Below the pieces are notes generated by a model that searched no databases, had not been told where the DNA came from, and saw nothing but the letters and a program-made list of their open reading frames with translations. Below are positions 1 to 6,708 of a stretch of 31,670 nucleotides of DNA, one piece after another. Position 1 is the stretch's first letter; each line of letters begins with the position of its first letter. Position numbers and translations under genes: made by a program. Source of the DNA: an uncultured Alphaproteobacteria bacterium (GTDB lineage: Bacteria; Pseudomonadota; Alphaproteobacteria; RF32; CAG-239); NCBI GenBank assembly GCA_934254585.1, contig CAKQLF010000013.1:1-31670 (forward strand). The letters are read 5' to 3'.

Positions 1-276
1 CAGAGAGAGAGAGAGACCTTTTGATTGCTTATTTTTCATCTTTCTTTCCTCATAAAATAGGTGAATTGTTCAATACCCGAAGTCTAGCAAACTCTTTTTA
101 ATAAATCAATAAAATTTATCTTCGTAAAAACTAAAAAACAAAATAAAACAGGTTGAATCAGTTGTTTGTGATATAGTTTAAAGTCCGTTTTAAACCACCG
201 TTTAAAACGGACTCTCAAAAATGGAAAATCAAAAAAATCTCCAAACCTGAAAAAATGTTGAAAATATAAAAAGTTA
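1..276. other. AT-rich non-coding stretch at the window start
   Basis: I see no convincing gene here. The only open frame is a short Phe-rich one on the minus strand that looks like a by-product of T/A runs. The first 17 bases are a GA dinucleotide run. The stretch also holds the perfect inverted repeat listed at 182-213. Confidence 0.6.
182..213. repeat. Perfect 14-bp inverted repeat
   Basis: The arms AGTCCGTTTTAAAC and GTTTAAAACGGACT are exact reverse complements around a 4-base loop (CACC). No T-run follows on either side, so it does not look like an intrinsic terminator. Related sequence (GGTTTAAA then TTGGACT) recurs at 341-356, which suggests a small local repeat family or a protein-binding site upstream of pilin-like gene A. 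Confidence 0.75.
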
Positions 277-305
277 TTGCAATGTTTGCACATTTTTTCT
301 ATACT
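277..305 (+). promoter_or_regulatory. Probable sigma-70 promoter of pilin-like gene A
   Basis: TTGCAA (277-282) and TATACT (300-305) are separated by 17 bases. Transcription would start near 312, giving a leader of about 75 bases before the GTG at 388. This position favours the long upstream start for the gene. Confidence 0.5.
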
Positions 306-324
306 CTAAAATATAGCAAAAAAG

Positions 325-356
325 AGTCCAAAAATAACGGTGGTTTAAATTGGACT
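325..356 (+). repeat. Hairpin in the leader of pilin-like gene A
   Basis: AGTCCAA (325-331) pairs exactly with TTGGACT (350-356). It lies in the predicted 5' leader, about 18 bases before the Shine-Dalgarno AAGGGAG (374-380), and resembles the inverted repeat at 182-213. A regulatory role is inference. Confidence 0.45.
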
Positions 357-387
357 TTAAAAGAAGAAAAAATAAGGGAGAATCAAA

Positions 388-1473
388 GTGTTAGAAAATG
401 GCAAAATGGGGTGTTTAAGATGTGTTTTTGAGGCAATTTTTGGGCACAATGTCATTAATCGGCACTTTTTAAGTGGTATTCTAAGGCACTTCTTTAGCCT
501 CATTCGCGGGCACAGACCCGCGAATCTAGATCCACGGGTCAGACTGTGCGTCACGCCCGGCAATGACGGGTGCCGGTGGCGGTTATTCAGTGCTTGTAAG
601 TTGTTTAATTACCCCTCACCCGCAGACAAGTCTGCGACCTCTCCCGCACGGGGCGAGGTTTTAAAACACCTCTTTTGGGTCATTCGCGGGCACAGACCCG
701 CGAATCTAGATCGCCGGATCAGACTGTGCGTCACGTCCGGCAATGACAGTAGATTGGGACGATGGTTAAGAGCTGTTTGCAATTTAATAAATACCCCTCA
801 CTCGGCACTGTCGTGCCACTCTCTCCCGCAAGGGGCGAGAGATTATGGCCGGTCAATGATTGAAATGCTCGGCGTTTTGGCCATAATCGGCGTTTTGAGC
901 GTGGGTGGAATTGCCGGCTATTCCAAAGCAATGGAAAAGTGGAAAGTTAACAAAGCTATGGAGGATTATTCGGATATTATTCGCGGGTTATTAGAATATC
1001 GTGAAAATATATTGAAAAATAATCCAGACAGGCAAACAGGTTTGACAGATGTTATGCAGGCGGCCGGATTAGTACCGGAAAGTTGGTTAAAAATAAGTAC
1101 TATGGGGTTTCAAGATCCTTATGGCAATGATGTATATTTTTATTCTAAAGGTACGGATGAGGGAAAGTTGATTTCTATGGATATGTATTTGGGCGGAGAA
1201 ACTAAAAATAGTGATAACGTCAGGGTATCAGCCAATTTTTCCACTAATTTATGCGTTGAGCTTTTTAATAATTTAGCACATCCGCTACATTCTGAATTAA
1301 TATCAGCCGCCGTTTCAAATTGGACCGGTTCCCGACAAATGAAGTTTTGGGGAGATAAATTTTGTTCGGAAGAGGTTAGATGTTTACAGCCTGCAACTCT
1401 TGCTGATTTTAAAAATGCTTGTGATATTTGTGATAAAGCCAATACTTATTGTAATTTTGCCATTAGGTTTTAA
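388..1473 (+). CDS. Type IV pilin-like protein A with a repeat-derived N-terminal extension
   Basis: The functional core begins at about residue 155 (base 850). It has the prepilin-type pattern G, then RSMIEMLGVLAII, with Glu at position +5 and a hydrophobic helix of about 25 residues, then a variable C-terminal domain. Cys residues sit in NLCVEL, DKFC, RCL and CDICDK. The family forms pilus or pseudopilus fibres after cleavage behind Gly by prepilin peptidase. The start is uncertain. GTG 388 has a strong Shine-Dalgarno (AAGGGAG, 7-base spacing) and a fitting promoter, but gives a 154-residue leader, far longer than usual. The bases coding residues 38-60 and 98-120 are two copies of a palindromic repeat. 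TTG 754 or ATG 856 are fallback starts, and ATG 856 would lose the cleavage site. It may be a live gene with inserted repeats or a decaying copy. Related genes start at 14023 (+) and 31543 (-). Confidence 0.6.
   Translation: MLENGKMGCLRCVFEAIFGHNVINRHFLSGILRHFFSLIRGHRPANLDPRVRLCVTPGNDGCRWRLFSACKLFNYPSPADKSATSPARGEVLKHLFWVIRGHRPANLDRRIRLCVTSGNDSRLGRWLRAVCNLINTPHSALSCHSLPQGARDYGRSMIEMLGVLAIIGVLSVGGIAGYSKAMEKWKVNKAMEDYSDIIRGLLEYRENILKNNPDRQTGLTDVMQAAGLVPESWLKISTMGFQDPYGNDVYFYSKGTDEGKLISMDMYLGGETKNSDNVRVSANFSTNLCVELFNNLAHPLHSELISAAVSNWTGSRQMKFWGDKFCSEEVRCLQPATLADFKNACDICDKANTYCNFAIRF
501..567 (+). repeat. Palindromic repeat P1, copy A
   Basis: The element holds the palindrome TTCGCGGG-CACAGA-CCCGCGAA followed by CTAGATC and a second dyad ending CCCGGCAATGAC. 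It matches the copy at 681-747 at 63 of 67 bases. It is GC-rich against an AT-rich background and lies inside the open frame of pilin-like gene A, where it encodes IRGHRPANLD. Confidence 0.8.
611..657 (+). repeat. Palindromic repeat P2, copy A
   Basis: It begins ACCCCTCACC, has an inner perfect dyad CGCAGAC-AA-GTCTGCG (621-636), and ends CTCCCGCACGGGGCGAG. The same outer ends recur at 793-840 with a different inner dyad. This is the pattern of a mobile repetitive extragenic palindrome. Confidence 0.7.
681..747 (+). repeat. Palindromic repeat P1, copy B
   Basis: This copy sits exactly 180 bases after copy A (501-567), so it is read in the same frame and gives the same peptide IRGHRPANLD. There are four mismatches to copy A. 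Confidence 0.8.
793..840 (+). repeat. Palindromic repeat P2, copy B
   Basis: The outer ends match 611-657 (ACCCCTCA and CTCCCGCA-GGGGCGAG), with an inner dyad GGCAC-TGTC-GTGCC at 804-817. It ends nine bases before the Arg codon that follows the putative prepilin cleavage site, so the leader just ahead of the cleavage Gly is encoded by the repeat. Confidence 0.7.
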
Positions 1474-1613
1474 GTTGGTTTGAATTATTTTTGATGATAA
1501 ATGTTCAATAGAGGAAAACAAAACCTGTGCAAAAGTTGCAGAGAATGTATACTTTTGTTTACTTTTTGTTAAGATATACTTGTTTGAAGTACTTTTTTAC
1601 AAAGGAGCATAAA

Positions 1614-2069
1614 ATGAAAAAAATTTTGGGAACAATGGCAGTTTTATCTGTTGTATGTTTGGCTGGCACCGCTCACGCTGTTGACAGCACCGGCGGTTGC
1701 GGTTTGGGCTCTATGGCTTGGCGCGGTCAAAGCGGTGTAATTCCTCAGTCTTTGGCTATGACCACTAACTCTTGGTTTTCTAACACTATCGGTGTGACAA
1801 TGGGAACTTCCGGCTGTGACCCTAATGGTCGTGTAACTGGCGGCACAGGTCGTATGACTTTGGCCTTTTTACAAGACAATATGGAACAGTTTGCAATGGA
1901 CGCAGCGGCAGGACGTGGCGAAACTATTGAAACTTTGGCCGGTATCTTAGATATGGACAGTGAAACTTTGGGCAAAGAAGTTCAACAAAACTTTGCTTAT
2001 ATTTTCCCTAACGACAATGTAGAAGCTGCTGATGTGGCTTTGAAAGTTATGGAAATTGCCAAGGCTTAA
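1614..2069 (+). CDS. DUF3015 family periplasmic protein
   Basis: This is a 151-residue protein of unknown function. An N-terminal signal peptide is clear: MKKILG, a hydrophobic core, then THAHA-type cleavage after TAHA before VDS. The mature part matches the DUF3015 pattern as I know it: GGCGLGSMAWRGQSG near the start, TTNS and TSGCDPNG in the middle, then a helical half with DNMEQFAMDAAAGRGETIETLAG and ending FAYIFPNDNV. The start is set by AAGGAG at 1602-1607, seven bases upstream of the ATG. The next gene encodes a DUF4105 envelope protein, and I recall the two families as frequent neighbours, which suggests a shared envelope role. A hairpin at 2088-2135 separates them. Confidence 0.8.
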   Translation: MKKILGTMAVLSVVCLAGTAHAVDSTGGCGLGSMAWRGQSGVIPQSLAMTTNSWFSNTIGVTMGTSGCDPNGRVTGGTGRMTLAFLQDNMEQFAMDAAAGRGETIETLAGILDMDSETLGKEVQQNFAYIFPNDNVEAADVALKVMEIAKA

Positions 2070-2087
2070 TTGCTGAAATAAGGGAAA

Positions 2088-2135
2088 GCCGCTCTGTTGC
2101 CGTAAATATCTTTTTAAGGTGAAGGGCGGTTTTTT
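2088..2135 (+). terminator. Probable intrinsic terminator or attenuator between DUF3015 and DUF4105 genes
   Basis: GCCGCTCT (2088-2095) can pair with AGGGCGGT (2123-2130), with two G-U pairs and a long loop, and a T-rich run follows. It lies 14 bases before the next ATG, so partial read-through would set the ratio of the two proteins. Confidence 0.5.
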
Positions 2136-2143
2136 ATTTGTGT

Positions 2144-3937
2144 ATGCGGAAAATTCTGATTTTTTTGAGTGCTTTATTGTGGTGCGGCGCGGCTATGGCT
2201 GTGGAAAGTCCGGCGTATGATGTGTCGTGGCTAAAGTTGTTGCATTATCATAAAACGCTTAACGGCTATCAGGGTTTAGTGGAAAATCAGGAATTTTATA
2301 TAAGTCCGGACGGGCGAAACAATCCGCAAGCGGAATTTGCGGCAGAAATAGAAGCTTTTTCTAAAGGTGAAGAAAAGTGCCGCTTTCCGGCAAGATTTAA
2401 CTATCTGAAACAGCTGGAAAAAGTGCAGGGTGATTTAAGCGGGTGCAAGGATTATCAGCAATTTATGCACGATGTGCGTCCGAATGGTATCACGATTTTG
2501 TTTACCAACGCGTATATGAGTAATCCAGCCTCGTTGTTTGGGCATACGTTGGTGCGTATAGACACAGCGCGCAAGGGAACGCAAATGTTGGCACACGGCT
2601 CAAATTTTGGAGCGGATTCCGGAACGGAATATGGCGTGATGTTTGCGCTCAAAGGTTTGTTCGGCGGATATCTTGGGGTATATAGCGTCAGCCCATATTG
2701 GGAAATAATAAACACTTATAATAATATTGAAAATAGAGATATTTGGGAATATAATCTTAATTTAACAGATGAAGAAAAACAAATATTTGTTGACCATCTG
2801 TATGAAATGCGACAAGCCAAAATCCGCTATTATTTTTTGAGTAAAAATTGCTCGTATATGATTTTGGAGTTGCTGGAGGCGGTGCGGCCGAGTTTGGAAT
2901 TGACTAAACAATATCCGGCGTGGGTAATTCCCTTGGATACGCTCAAAACCATCAACAACGAGCCGAATTTGGTTAAGTCGCAAAACTATCGTCCGGCGCG
3001 CTATACGCAGATTCAAAACTTGTTAAAGGCAATGAATAATGCGCAATATCAGGCATTTTTACGCGGTGTAGAAAAATATGATTTTACGGCGGAAAATCTG
3101 ACAGATGAAGAAAAATCAGAAGTTTATGAAGCAGTTTATCAGTATTTTCAATATGAATACACCGCCGGAAATATGCCGCTGAAAGATTATCGAAAAGCCA
3201 GTTTCGGCGTGTTGCGTAAGCGTAGTGCCTTGCCGATTGGGGAAAAAACACAGGCGGTTGGCGAAAATCCGGCCTTGTCACACGATTCTATGCAAATATC
3301 GTTCAGCGGCGGAGCAGAACGCCACAAAAGTTTTGAAGAAGTTGAAATTCGTCCCGCTTATACCGCTTTGACTGACAGTAGTTTCGGGTTGGTTAAAGGG
3401 GCGGAAATCAGCGTGATGTCCAGTAAATGGCGGTATTATAATCAATCTCACAAAACTGTTTTGCAAAATTTTGCACCGATAAAAATTAAATCATTAGTGC
3501 CGGCGGGCAGGGTGTTTAATCCGATTTCCTATGCGGTCGGTGCGGAAATTAAACGCGACTATAATCCGCAGAATTATGATGAAGGTTATATTGGTTACGG
3601 CTATGGCGGAGTGGGTAAAACCATTGTTTTGCCGGCAGATATTTGGCTTTATGGTTTGTTGAAAATCAACGGTGCGTACGGCGGTTTTATTCCGCATAAC
3701 AGTTGGGGCGGATTGGCTCCGGAAATCGGCGTTTTGAAAGATTTTGGCGTGGTGCGACTGCATTTTAATGCCGAAAAAACTTGGGCTACCCGCAAATTTG
3801 GCGACAGATTGGTTTATAAAGCCGCAGCGGCGTTGGGTTTGACCGATAATTTGTCGCTGGAAATGGGCTATGAGGGAAGCCACAACATCGGCCGCAACAG
3901 CGAAAGCTGGCAGCTTTGGTTACGGCATGGTTTTTAG
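2144..3937 (+). CDS. DUF4105 domain envelope protein with C-terminal beta-barrel-like region
   Basis: A 597-residue protein. MRKILIFLSALLWCGAAMA is a good signal peptide. The DUF4105 (Lnb N-terminal-like, NlpC/P60-related) region shows SNPASLFGHTLVRID near residue 130, then GVMFALKGLFGGYLGVYSV, and YYFLSKNCSYMILELLEA near residue 235. The conserved His and the Asn-Cys pair fit a papain-like active site. The last 200 residues are rich in alternating aromatic and Gly stretches and end LRHGF, with a terminal Phe as in outer-membrane barrels. The ATG at 2144 gives the signal peptide directly. There is no close Shine-Dalgarno, only a T-rich leader. It is probably an outer-membrane protein. Its reaction is unknown, and pairing with DUF3015 is the only context clue. 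Confidence 0.78.
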   Translation: MRKILIFLSALLWCGAAMAVESPAYDVSWLKLLHYHKTLNGYQGLVENQEFYISPDGRNNPQAEFAAEIEAFSKGEEKCRFPARFNYLKQLEKVQGDLSGCKDYQQFMHDVRPNGITILFTNAYMSNPASLFGHTLVRIDTARKGTQMLAHGSNFGADSGTEYGVMFALKGLFGGYLGVYSVSPYWEIINTYNNIENRDIWEYNLNLTDEEKQIFVDHLYEMRQAKIRYYFLSKNCSYMILELLEAVRPSLELTKQYPAWVIPLDTLKTINNEPNLVKSQNYRPARYTQIQNLLKAMNNAQYQAFLRGVEKYDFTAENLTDEEKSEVYEAVYQYFQYEYTAGNMPLKDYRKASFGVLRKRSALPIGEKTQAVGENPALSHDSMQISFSGGAERHKSFEEVEIRPAYTALTDSSFGLVKGAEISVMSSKWRYYNQSHKTVLQNFAPIKIKSLVPAGRVFNPISYAVGAEIKRDYNPQNYDEGYIGYGYGGVGKTIVLPADIWLYGLLKINGAYGGFIPHNSWGGLAPEIGVLKDFGVVRLHFNAEKTWATRKFGDRLVYKAAAALGLTDNLSLEMGYEGSHNIGRNSESWQLWLRHGF

Positions 3938-3944
3938 AAAAATA

Positions 3945-3973
3945 TTGACAAAATAGTAATAATGTATTACCAA
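3945..3973 (+). promoter_or_regulatory. Promoter of the coiled-coil/J-like gene
   Basis: TTGACA lies at 3945-3950, 76 bases before the ATG at 4021. The -10 at 17-base spacing is weak (TACCAA, 3968-3973). A TATAAT at 3989-3994 is an alternative but lacks a good -35. Confidence 0.45.
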
Positions 3974-4020
3974 TTAAGCAGAGTTAATTATAATTTTGTT
4001 TGATTTTTAATTTTTTTATT

Positions 4021-4869
4021 ATGGTAGGACTTTTTAATTCTGTTACCGGTAGTCAAAGACATCAAGGAAGTGCTTTGTTAGTAGGTGCAATTTGCGTAAT
4101 GGGTATAATTTGTCCATTGGCAGTAGTTCTTAATAAACGTATTAAGTCTCAACGTAAGCAACAGGAAGCCAAGCGCAAGAAGCAAGAGGCTGAGCGTCTT
4201 GAGGCTGAGCGCAAGAAGCAAGGGGCCGAACGACTTGAAGCTGAGCGTAAGAAACAAGAGGCTGAACGTCTGGAAGCTGAGCGCAAGAAACAAGAGGCTG
4301 AACGTCTTGAGGCTGAACGTCTTGAAGCCGAGCGCAAGAAACAAGAGGCTGAACGTCTTGAGGCTGAACGTCTTGAAGCCGAGCGCAAGAAGCAAGAGGC
4401 GGAACGTCTTGAAGCAGAGCGACTTGAAGCTGAACGCAAACAGCAAGAGGCAAAACGTCTTGAGGCAGAGCGTCTTGATGCTGAGCGTCTGGAATCTGAA
4501 CGCGAGCAAGAGGAAGCTGAATGCGAGCAAGAGGCTGAGCGCAAGAAGCAAGAGGCTAAACGCAAGAGGCAAGAGGCTTGGCGAACATCTCCAAAATTTA
4601 ATAAATATTGGGATTTTGCTAAGTCTGAATACAGCAAGTTTAAAATGCTTGAAGGTTCTGATGATGAAAAAGACAGAGCTGCCCGCAAAGAGATTGCTCT
4701 GAAAATACTTGGACTGACAGGCTGCAAGTTAACTAAAACTTGGTTGCTTCAACATTATCGTATGATGCAGCGTGTGTATATCGCACCTTTGAGTAATGAA
4801 GAAATGCAGCTTTCTTACTTGCAGATACTGAATGCTGCCTATGACGAATTGAGTGACAGCGTAAGTTAG
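4021..4869 (+). CDS. Membrane-anchored long-helix protein with a degenerate J-like C-terminus
   Basis: This is a 282-residue protein. One hydrophobic segment at about residues 17-38 (SALLVGAICVMGIICPLAVV) anchors it. A highly charged run at about 43-187 is built from repeats of AERLEAERKKQE, which predicts a coiled coil or single stable alpha helix. The end, about 224-279, reads KEIALKILGLTG, then TWLLQHYRMMQRVYIAP, then LQILNAAYDELSDS. That order and spacing match a DnaJ J-domain (helix I, helix II, loop, helix III, AYxxLSD), but the HPD triplet that stimulates Hsp70 is absent. The ATG at 4021 is chosen over an in-frame TTG at 4000 because sibling genes nearby use the same TTATT-ATG context. 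No family is recognised for the whole protein, and the J-like call is inference. Confidence 0.65.
   Translation: MVGLFNSVTGSQRHQGSALLVGAICVMGIICPLAVVLNKRIKSQRKQQEAKRKKQEAERLEAERKKQGAERLEAERKKQEAERLEAERKKQEAERLEAERLEAERKKQEAERLEAERLEAERKKQEAERLEAERLEAERKQQEAKRLEAERLDAERLESEREQEEAECEQEAERKKQEAKRKRQEAWRTSPKFNKYWDFAKSEYSKFKMLEGSDDEKDRAARKEIALKILGLTGCKLTKTWLLQHYRMMQRVYIAPLSNEEMQLSYLQILNAAYDELSDSVS
4147..4578 (+). repeat. Imperfect tandem coding repeats for AERLEAERKKQE
   Basis: About 430 bases of near-repeats of a 30-36 base unit containing GAGGCTGAACGTCTTGA and GAGCGCAAGAAGCAAGA. The unit order varies, which is typical of slippage or unequal crossing-over. Copy number may differ between strains. 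Confidence 0.85.
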
Positions 4870-4900
4870 AATATTGTCCTTGCTTTATTTTAGGTATTAA

Positions 4901-4938
4901 AAAAACTGTAGAAGTGTCAAAGCTTCTGCAGTTTTTTT
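4901..4938 (+). terminator. Intrinsic terminator
   Basis: AAACTGTAGAAG pairs with CTTCTGCAGTTT around an 8-base loop, followed by seven T. It ends the J-like gene. The stem resembles those at 5538 and 8182. Confidence 0.85.
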
Positions 4939-4983
4939 GTGTTAAGTCCATAGATATATTTCAATCTATAAATAATAAAAAAC

Positions 4984-5012
4984 TTGACAAAAATAGCTTT
5001 TAAATCTACACT
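4984..5012 (+). promoter_or_regulatory. Sigma-70 promoter of the 156-residue membrane protein gene
   Basis: TTGACA (4984-4989), a 17-base spacer, and TACACT (5007-5012). The -35 start is 76 bases before the ATG. The leader contains TTTATGTTTA, and ATG 5034 in it opens a four-codon frame (MFNL). Confidence 0.65.
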
Positions 5013-5059
5013 AAACTTCGTAATTGTATTTTTATGTTTAATCTTTAATTATTAAGCTT

Positions 5060-5530
5060 ATGAATTTATATCTTAAATTTATTGACAAGTATGAGGAAAA
5101 AATTTCCGCCATAGAAGTTATTTTAATGGTTTTTATTACCGCATTTTTAGGCAGTATGTTTATTTTTTCCTTGTCTTTAGCAGATAAAACTTCGAGTCTG
5201 GCTCTTTTTGTTATGTTTTGTTTCAGCTTGGCATCTGTTCATTACTTTTGTGTATTTTTGGCCGACAATATACAGTTTGGCAAAGATGTTAATGAGGCCT
5301 CTGCGCAAGCAGAAAAGAAATGGGGCGTGGCTAAGAAAAAATTTGAAGAAGAAAAAGATGCCGAATTCAGAATTAGATTCAGAAAAATCAAGATGGATGT
5401 TATTAAGTTCGGAATATCTATTCTGCCGGTAGGGTTGCTGGGGTATGCAGTAGACTGGATGCCGATTTTTCACAATATGAAAGAATGGCTGAATACTTTA
5501 GGAACTATCTTTATCGGGATTTTTAACTAA
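5060..5530 (+). CDS. Uncharacterised membrane protein, three to four helices
   Basis: A 156-residue protein of no family I recognise. Hydrophobic segments lie at about 20-42 (VILMVFITAFLGSMFIFSL), 48-70 (ALFVMFCFSLASVHYFCVF) and 115-133 (FGISILPVGLLGYAV), with a shorter one at the end (LGTIFIGIF). Between the second and third is a charged helix of about 40 residues, rich in Lys and Glu (EKKWGVAKKKFEEEKDAEF), probably cytoplasmic. It has its own promoter and a strong terminator, so it is a single-gene transcript. No Shine-Dalgarno precedes the ATG, and the leader is U-rich. Its place between other membrane-anchored orphan genes suggests a common envelope setting, but no function can be given. 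Confidence 0.7.
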   Translation: MNLYLKFIDKYEEKISAIEVILMVFITAFLGSMFIFSLSLADKTSSLALFVMFCFSLASVHYFCVFLADNIQFGKDVNEASAQAEKKWGVAKKKFEEEKDAEFRIRFRKIKMDVIKFGISILPVGLLGYAVDWMPIFHNMKEWLNTLGTIFIGIFN

Positions 5531-5537
5531 GTTAGAG

Positions 5538-5572
5538 AACTGTGAAATCTATATGAGATTTCACAGTTTTTT
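5538..5572 (+). terminator. Intrinsic terminator
   Basis: The perfect 13-bp stem AACTGTGAAATCT / AGATTTCACAGTT has a 5-base loop and a T tail. It ends the gene at 5060-5530. Confidence 0.92.
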
Positions 5573-5599
5573 GTATAGTCATATTGACAAAATAAGGGC

Positions 5600-5628
5600 T
5601 TGACACTATGGTCGGTTTCGTCTACAAA
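5600..5628 (+). promoter_or_regulatory. Sigma-70 promoter of the HAD gene
   Basis: TTGACA (5600-5605), a 17-base spacer, and TACAAA (5623-5628). The -35 start is 70 bases before ATG 5670. A second TTGACA lies at 5584-5589. Confidence 0.55.
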
Positions 5629-5669
5629 TAGTTTAAGGCTGTGCGGATTAATTTTAGCGGGTGTGGGCG

Positions 5670-6149
5670 ATGATTTTTTGCGATATGGATGGCGTCTTAG
5701 TCGATTTTGATAACAGTTTTAAGGCCAAATTCGGAGAAAATCCGGCAGATTTACCGCGTCAGCAACGTTGGAACTTGGTTTTAAACACTCCAAACTATTG
5801 GGTTAATCTTCCGCCGAAAAACGATGCCGAGAATTTAATAAATTTTTTGCTCAAAGAAGATTTTCAAATTTTAACCGGTTTGCCGAATTGCGGATATGAA
5901 AAAGCCGATAAAGAAAAAAGGCAATGGGTGAAAAAATATTTGGGTGACAAAGTGAAAGTTATTTGCTGCTTGAGTAAAGATAAGCAAAATTATATTCAAA
6001 ATAAAAATAAAGACATTCTGATTGATGACCGAGAAAGCAATATTAAAAATTGGGAAGAAAAGGGCGGTATCGGAATTTTGCATAAATCAGCACAAGAGAC
6101 AATTAACGAGTTGCAAAAATATGGCTATGGCAACAAAACGCTAAAATAG
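5670..6149 (+). CDS. HAD-superfamily 5'(3')-deoxyribonucleotidase-like phosphatase
   Basis: A 159-residue protein. Motif I is at residues 5-14, DMDGVLVDFD, giving the nucleophile Asp and the acid/base Asp. ILTGLP supplies the motif II Thr, a Lys-rich stretch with KEKRQW follows, and ILIDDRESNIKNW supplies the paired Asp of motif IV for Mg2+ binding. This arrangement and size match the NT5C-like 5'(3')-deoxyribonucleotidase branch, which removes phosphate from nucleoside monophosphates. Substrate choice cannot be read from sequence. ATG 5670 is preferred over GTG 5661 because it places motif I right at the N-terminus as in homologues. A G-rich GGGTGTGGG just upstream may act as a weak ribosome site. 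No signal peptide, so cytosolic. It is the one clear enzyme of housekeeping type within the orphan cassette stretch. Confidence 0.8.
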   Translation: MIFCDMDGVLVDFDNSFKAKFGENPADLPRQQRWNLVLNTPNYWVNLPPKNDAENLINFLLKEDFQILTGLPNCGYEKADKEKRQWVKKYLGDKVKVICCLSKDKQNYIQNKNKDILIDDRESNIKNWEEKGGIGILHKSAQETINELQKYGYGNKTLK

Positions 6150-6170
6150 CGATTATTGAAAATTTTTAAC

Positions 6171-6198
6171 TTGACTGAAAAACGGAAATATGTAATAT
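6171..6198 (+). promoter_or_regulatory. Sigma-70 promoter of the first DUF1566-like paralogue
   Basis: TTGACT (6171-6176), a 16-base spacer, and TAATAT (6193-6198). The -35 start is 73 bases before ATG 6244. The leader TTTGTTTGATTTT closely resembles that of the gene at 4021. Confidence 0.6.
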
Positions 6199-6243
6199 CG
6201 TTTCCGGAAAATTTATTATTTGTTTGATTTTAATAATTTTGTT

Positions 6244-6702
6244 ATGAAAAGTATTATTGAGAAACCTTTGCCGCTGCCATTGGTGTATGTGTCAAATGGT
6301 GTGGTGGAACTTCACGATTATGTTAATTTACCACGAAAAAATGAAATTTGGGGTATATTTTCCGGAGATTTATATTATAACCTGGTTATAGATAAATCTG
6401 TCACTTGGAGCCAAGAAACGTCTAAAAGCCGCGCCTATACAATTGGTGGAAAAAGTTTGACTTTGCCGACTTTACAACAGCTGTCGGCGGCTTTTATTCA
6501 AAAAGAAATGTTTAATAGAACCATAGAAATTCTGTGCTATTTGGGCCTAAAGGCGGACAAATGGTCAGATGATTTATTTTGCGCTCTTGATGTGGACTTT
6601 GAGTCGGAAATTGTCGGTGCTTTTAATATGCAAAAAGGTTGTGCGGAGAAAGTACATTTTTCAAATTCGGAGTTGTGTGCTCGTTTGGCTTTATCACCCT
6701 AG
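6244..6702 (+). CDS. Orphan protein, degenerate DUF1566-like family, paralogue 1
   Basis: A 152-residue protein with no signal peptide or membrane segment. It shares an order of motifs with the genes at 9309 and 9883: PLPLVYVSNG near the start, a short hydrophobic strand with Gly (WGIFSGDLYYNLV), a Trp-Ser motif (VTWSQ), then LTLPTLQQLSAAF, FNRTIEILCYLG and KADKW. The LPT-x2-L then N-x-I/L-x2-L-x2-G series is what I know from DUF1566/FISUMP-type domains (GxRLPTxEEL, with YWSS later). Here the YWSS part is lost (LFCALDVDFE). The ATG at 6244 is chosen over TTG 6220 because it aligns with the paralogue starts. It is a single-gene unit with promoter and terminator. The fold link is inference and the function is unknown. 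Confidence 0.6.
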   Translation: MKSIIEKPLPLPLVYVSNGVVELHDYVNLPRKNEIWGIFSGDLYYNLVIDKSVTWSQETSKSRAYTIGGKSLTLPTLQQLSAAFIQKEMFNRTIEILCYLGLKADKWSDDLFCALDVDFESEIVGAFNMQKGCAEKVHFSNSELCARLALSP

Positions 6703-6708
6703 GTTGTG

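Noticed and set aside
1..17. GA dinucleotide run at the very start, with another purine-rich stretch near 31628-31645
   Set aside because: It is too short to mean more than a simple repeat, a purine-rich ribosome site or an assembly edge.
84..293. Phe-rich 69-codon open frame on the minus strand
   Set aside because: It has no ribosome site, covers a perfect inverted repeat and has the composition expected from A/T runs.
501..840. Clustered palindromes as a CRISPR array
   Set aside because: There are only two copies of each unit, the inner dyads differ, there are no regular spacers and no cas genes nearby.
4078..4727. Long open frames on other strands and frames across the charged repeat
   Set aside because: They are shadows of the repetitive 4021 gene; a repeat with a unit length divisible by three leaves all frames open.
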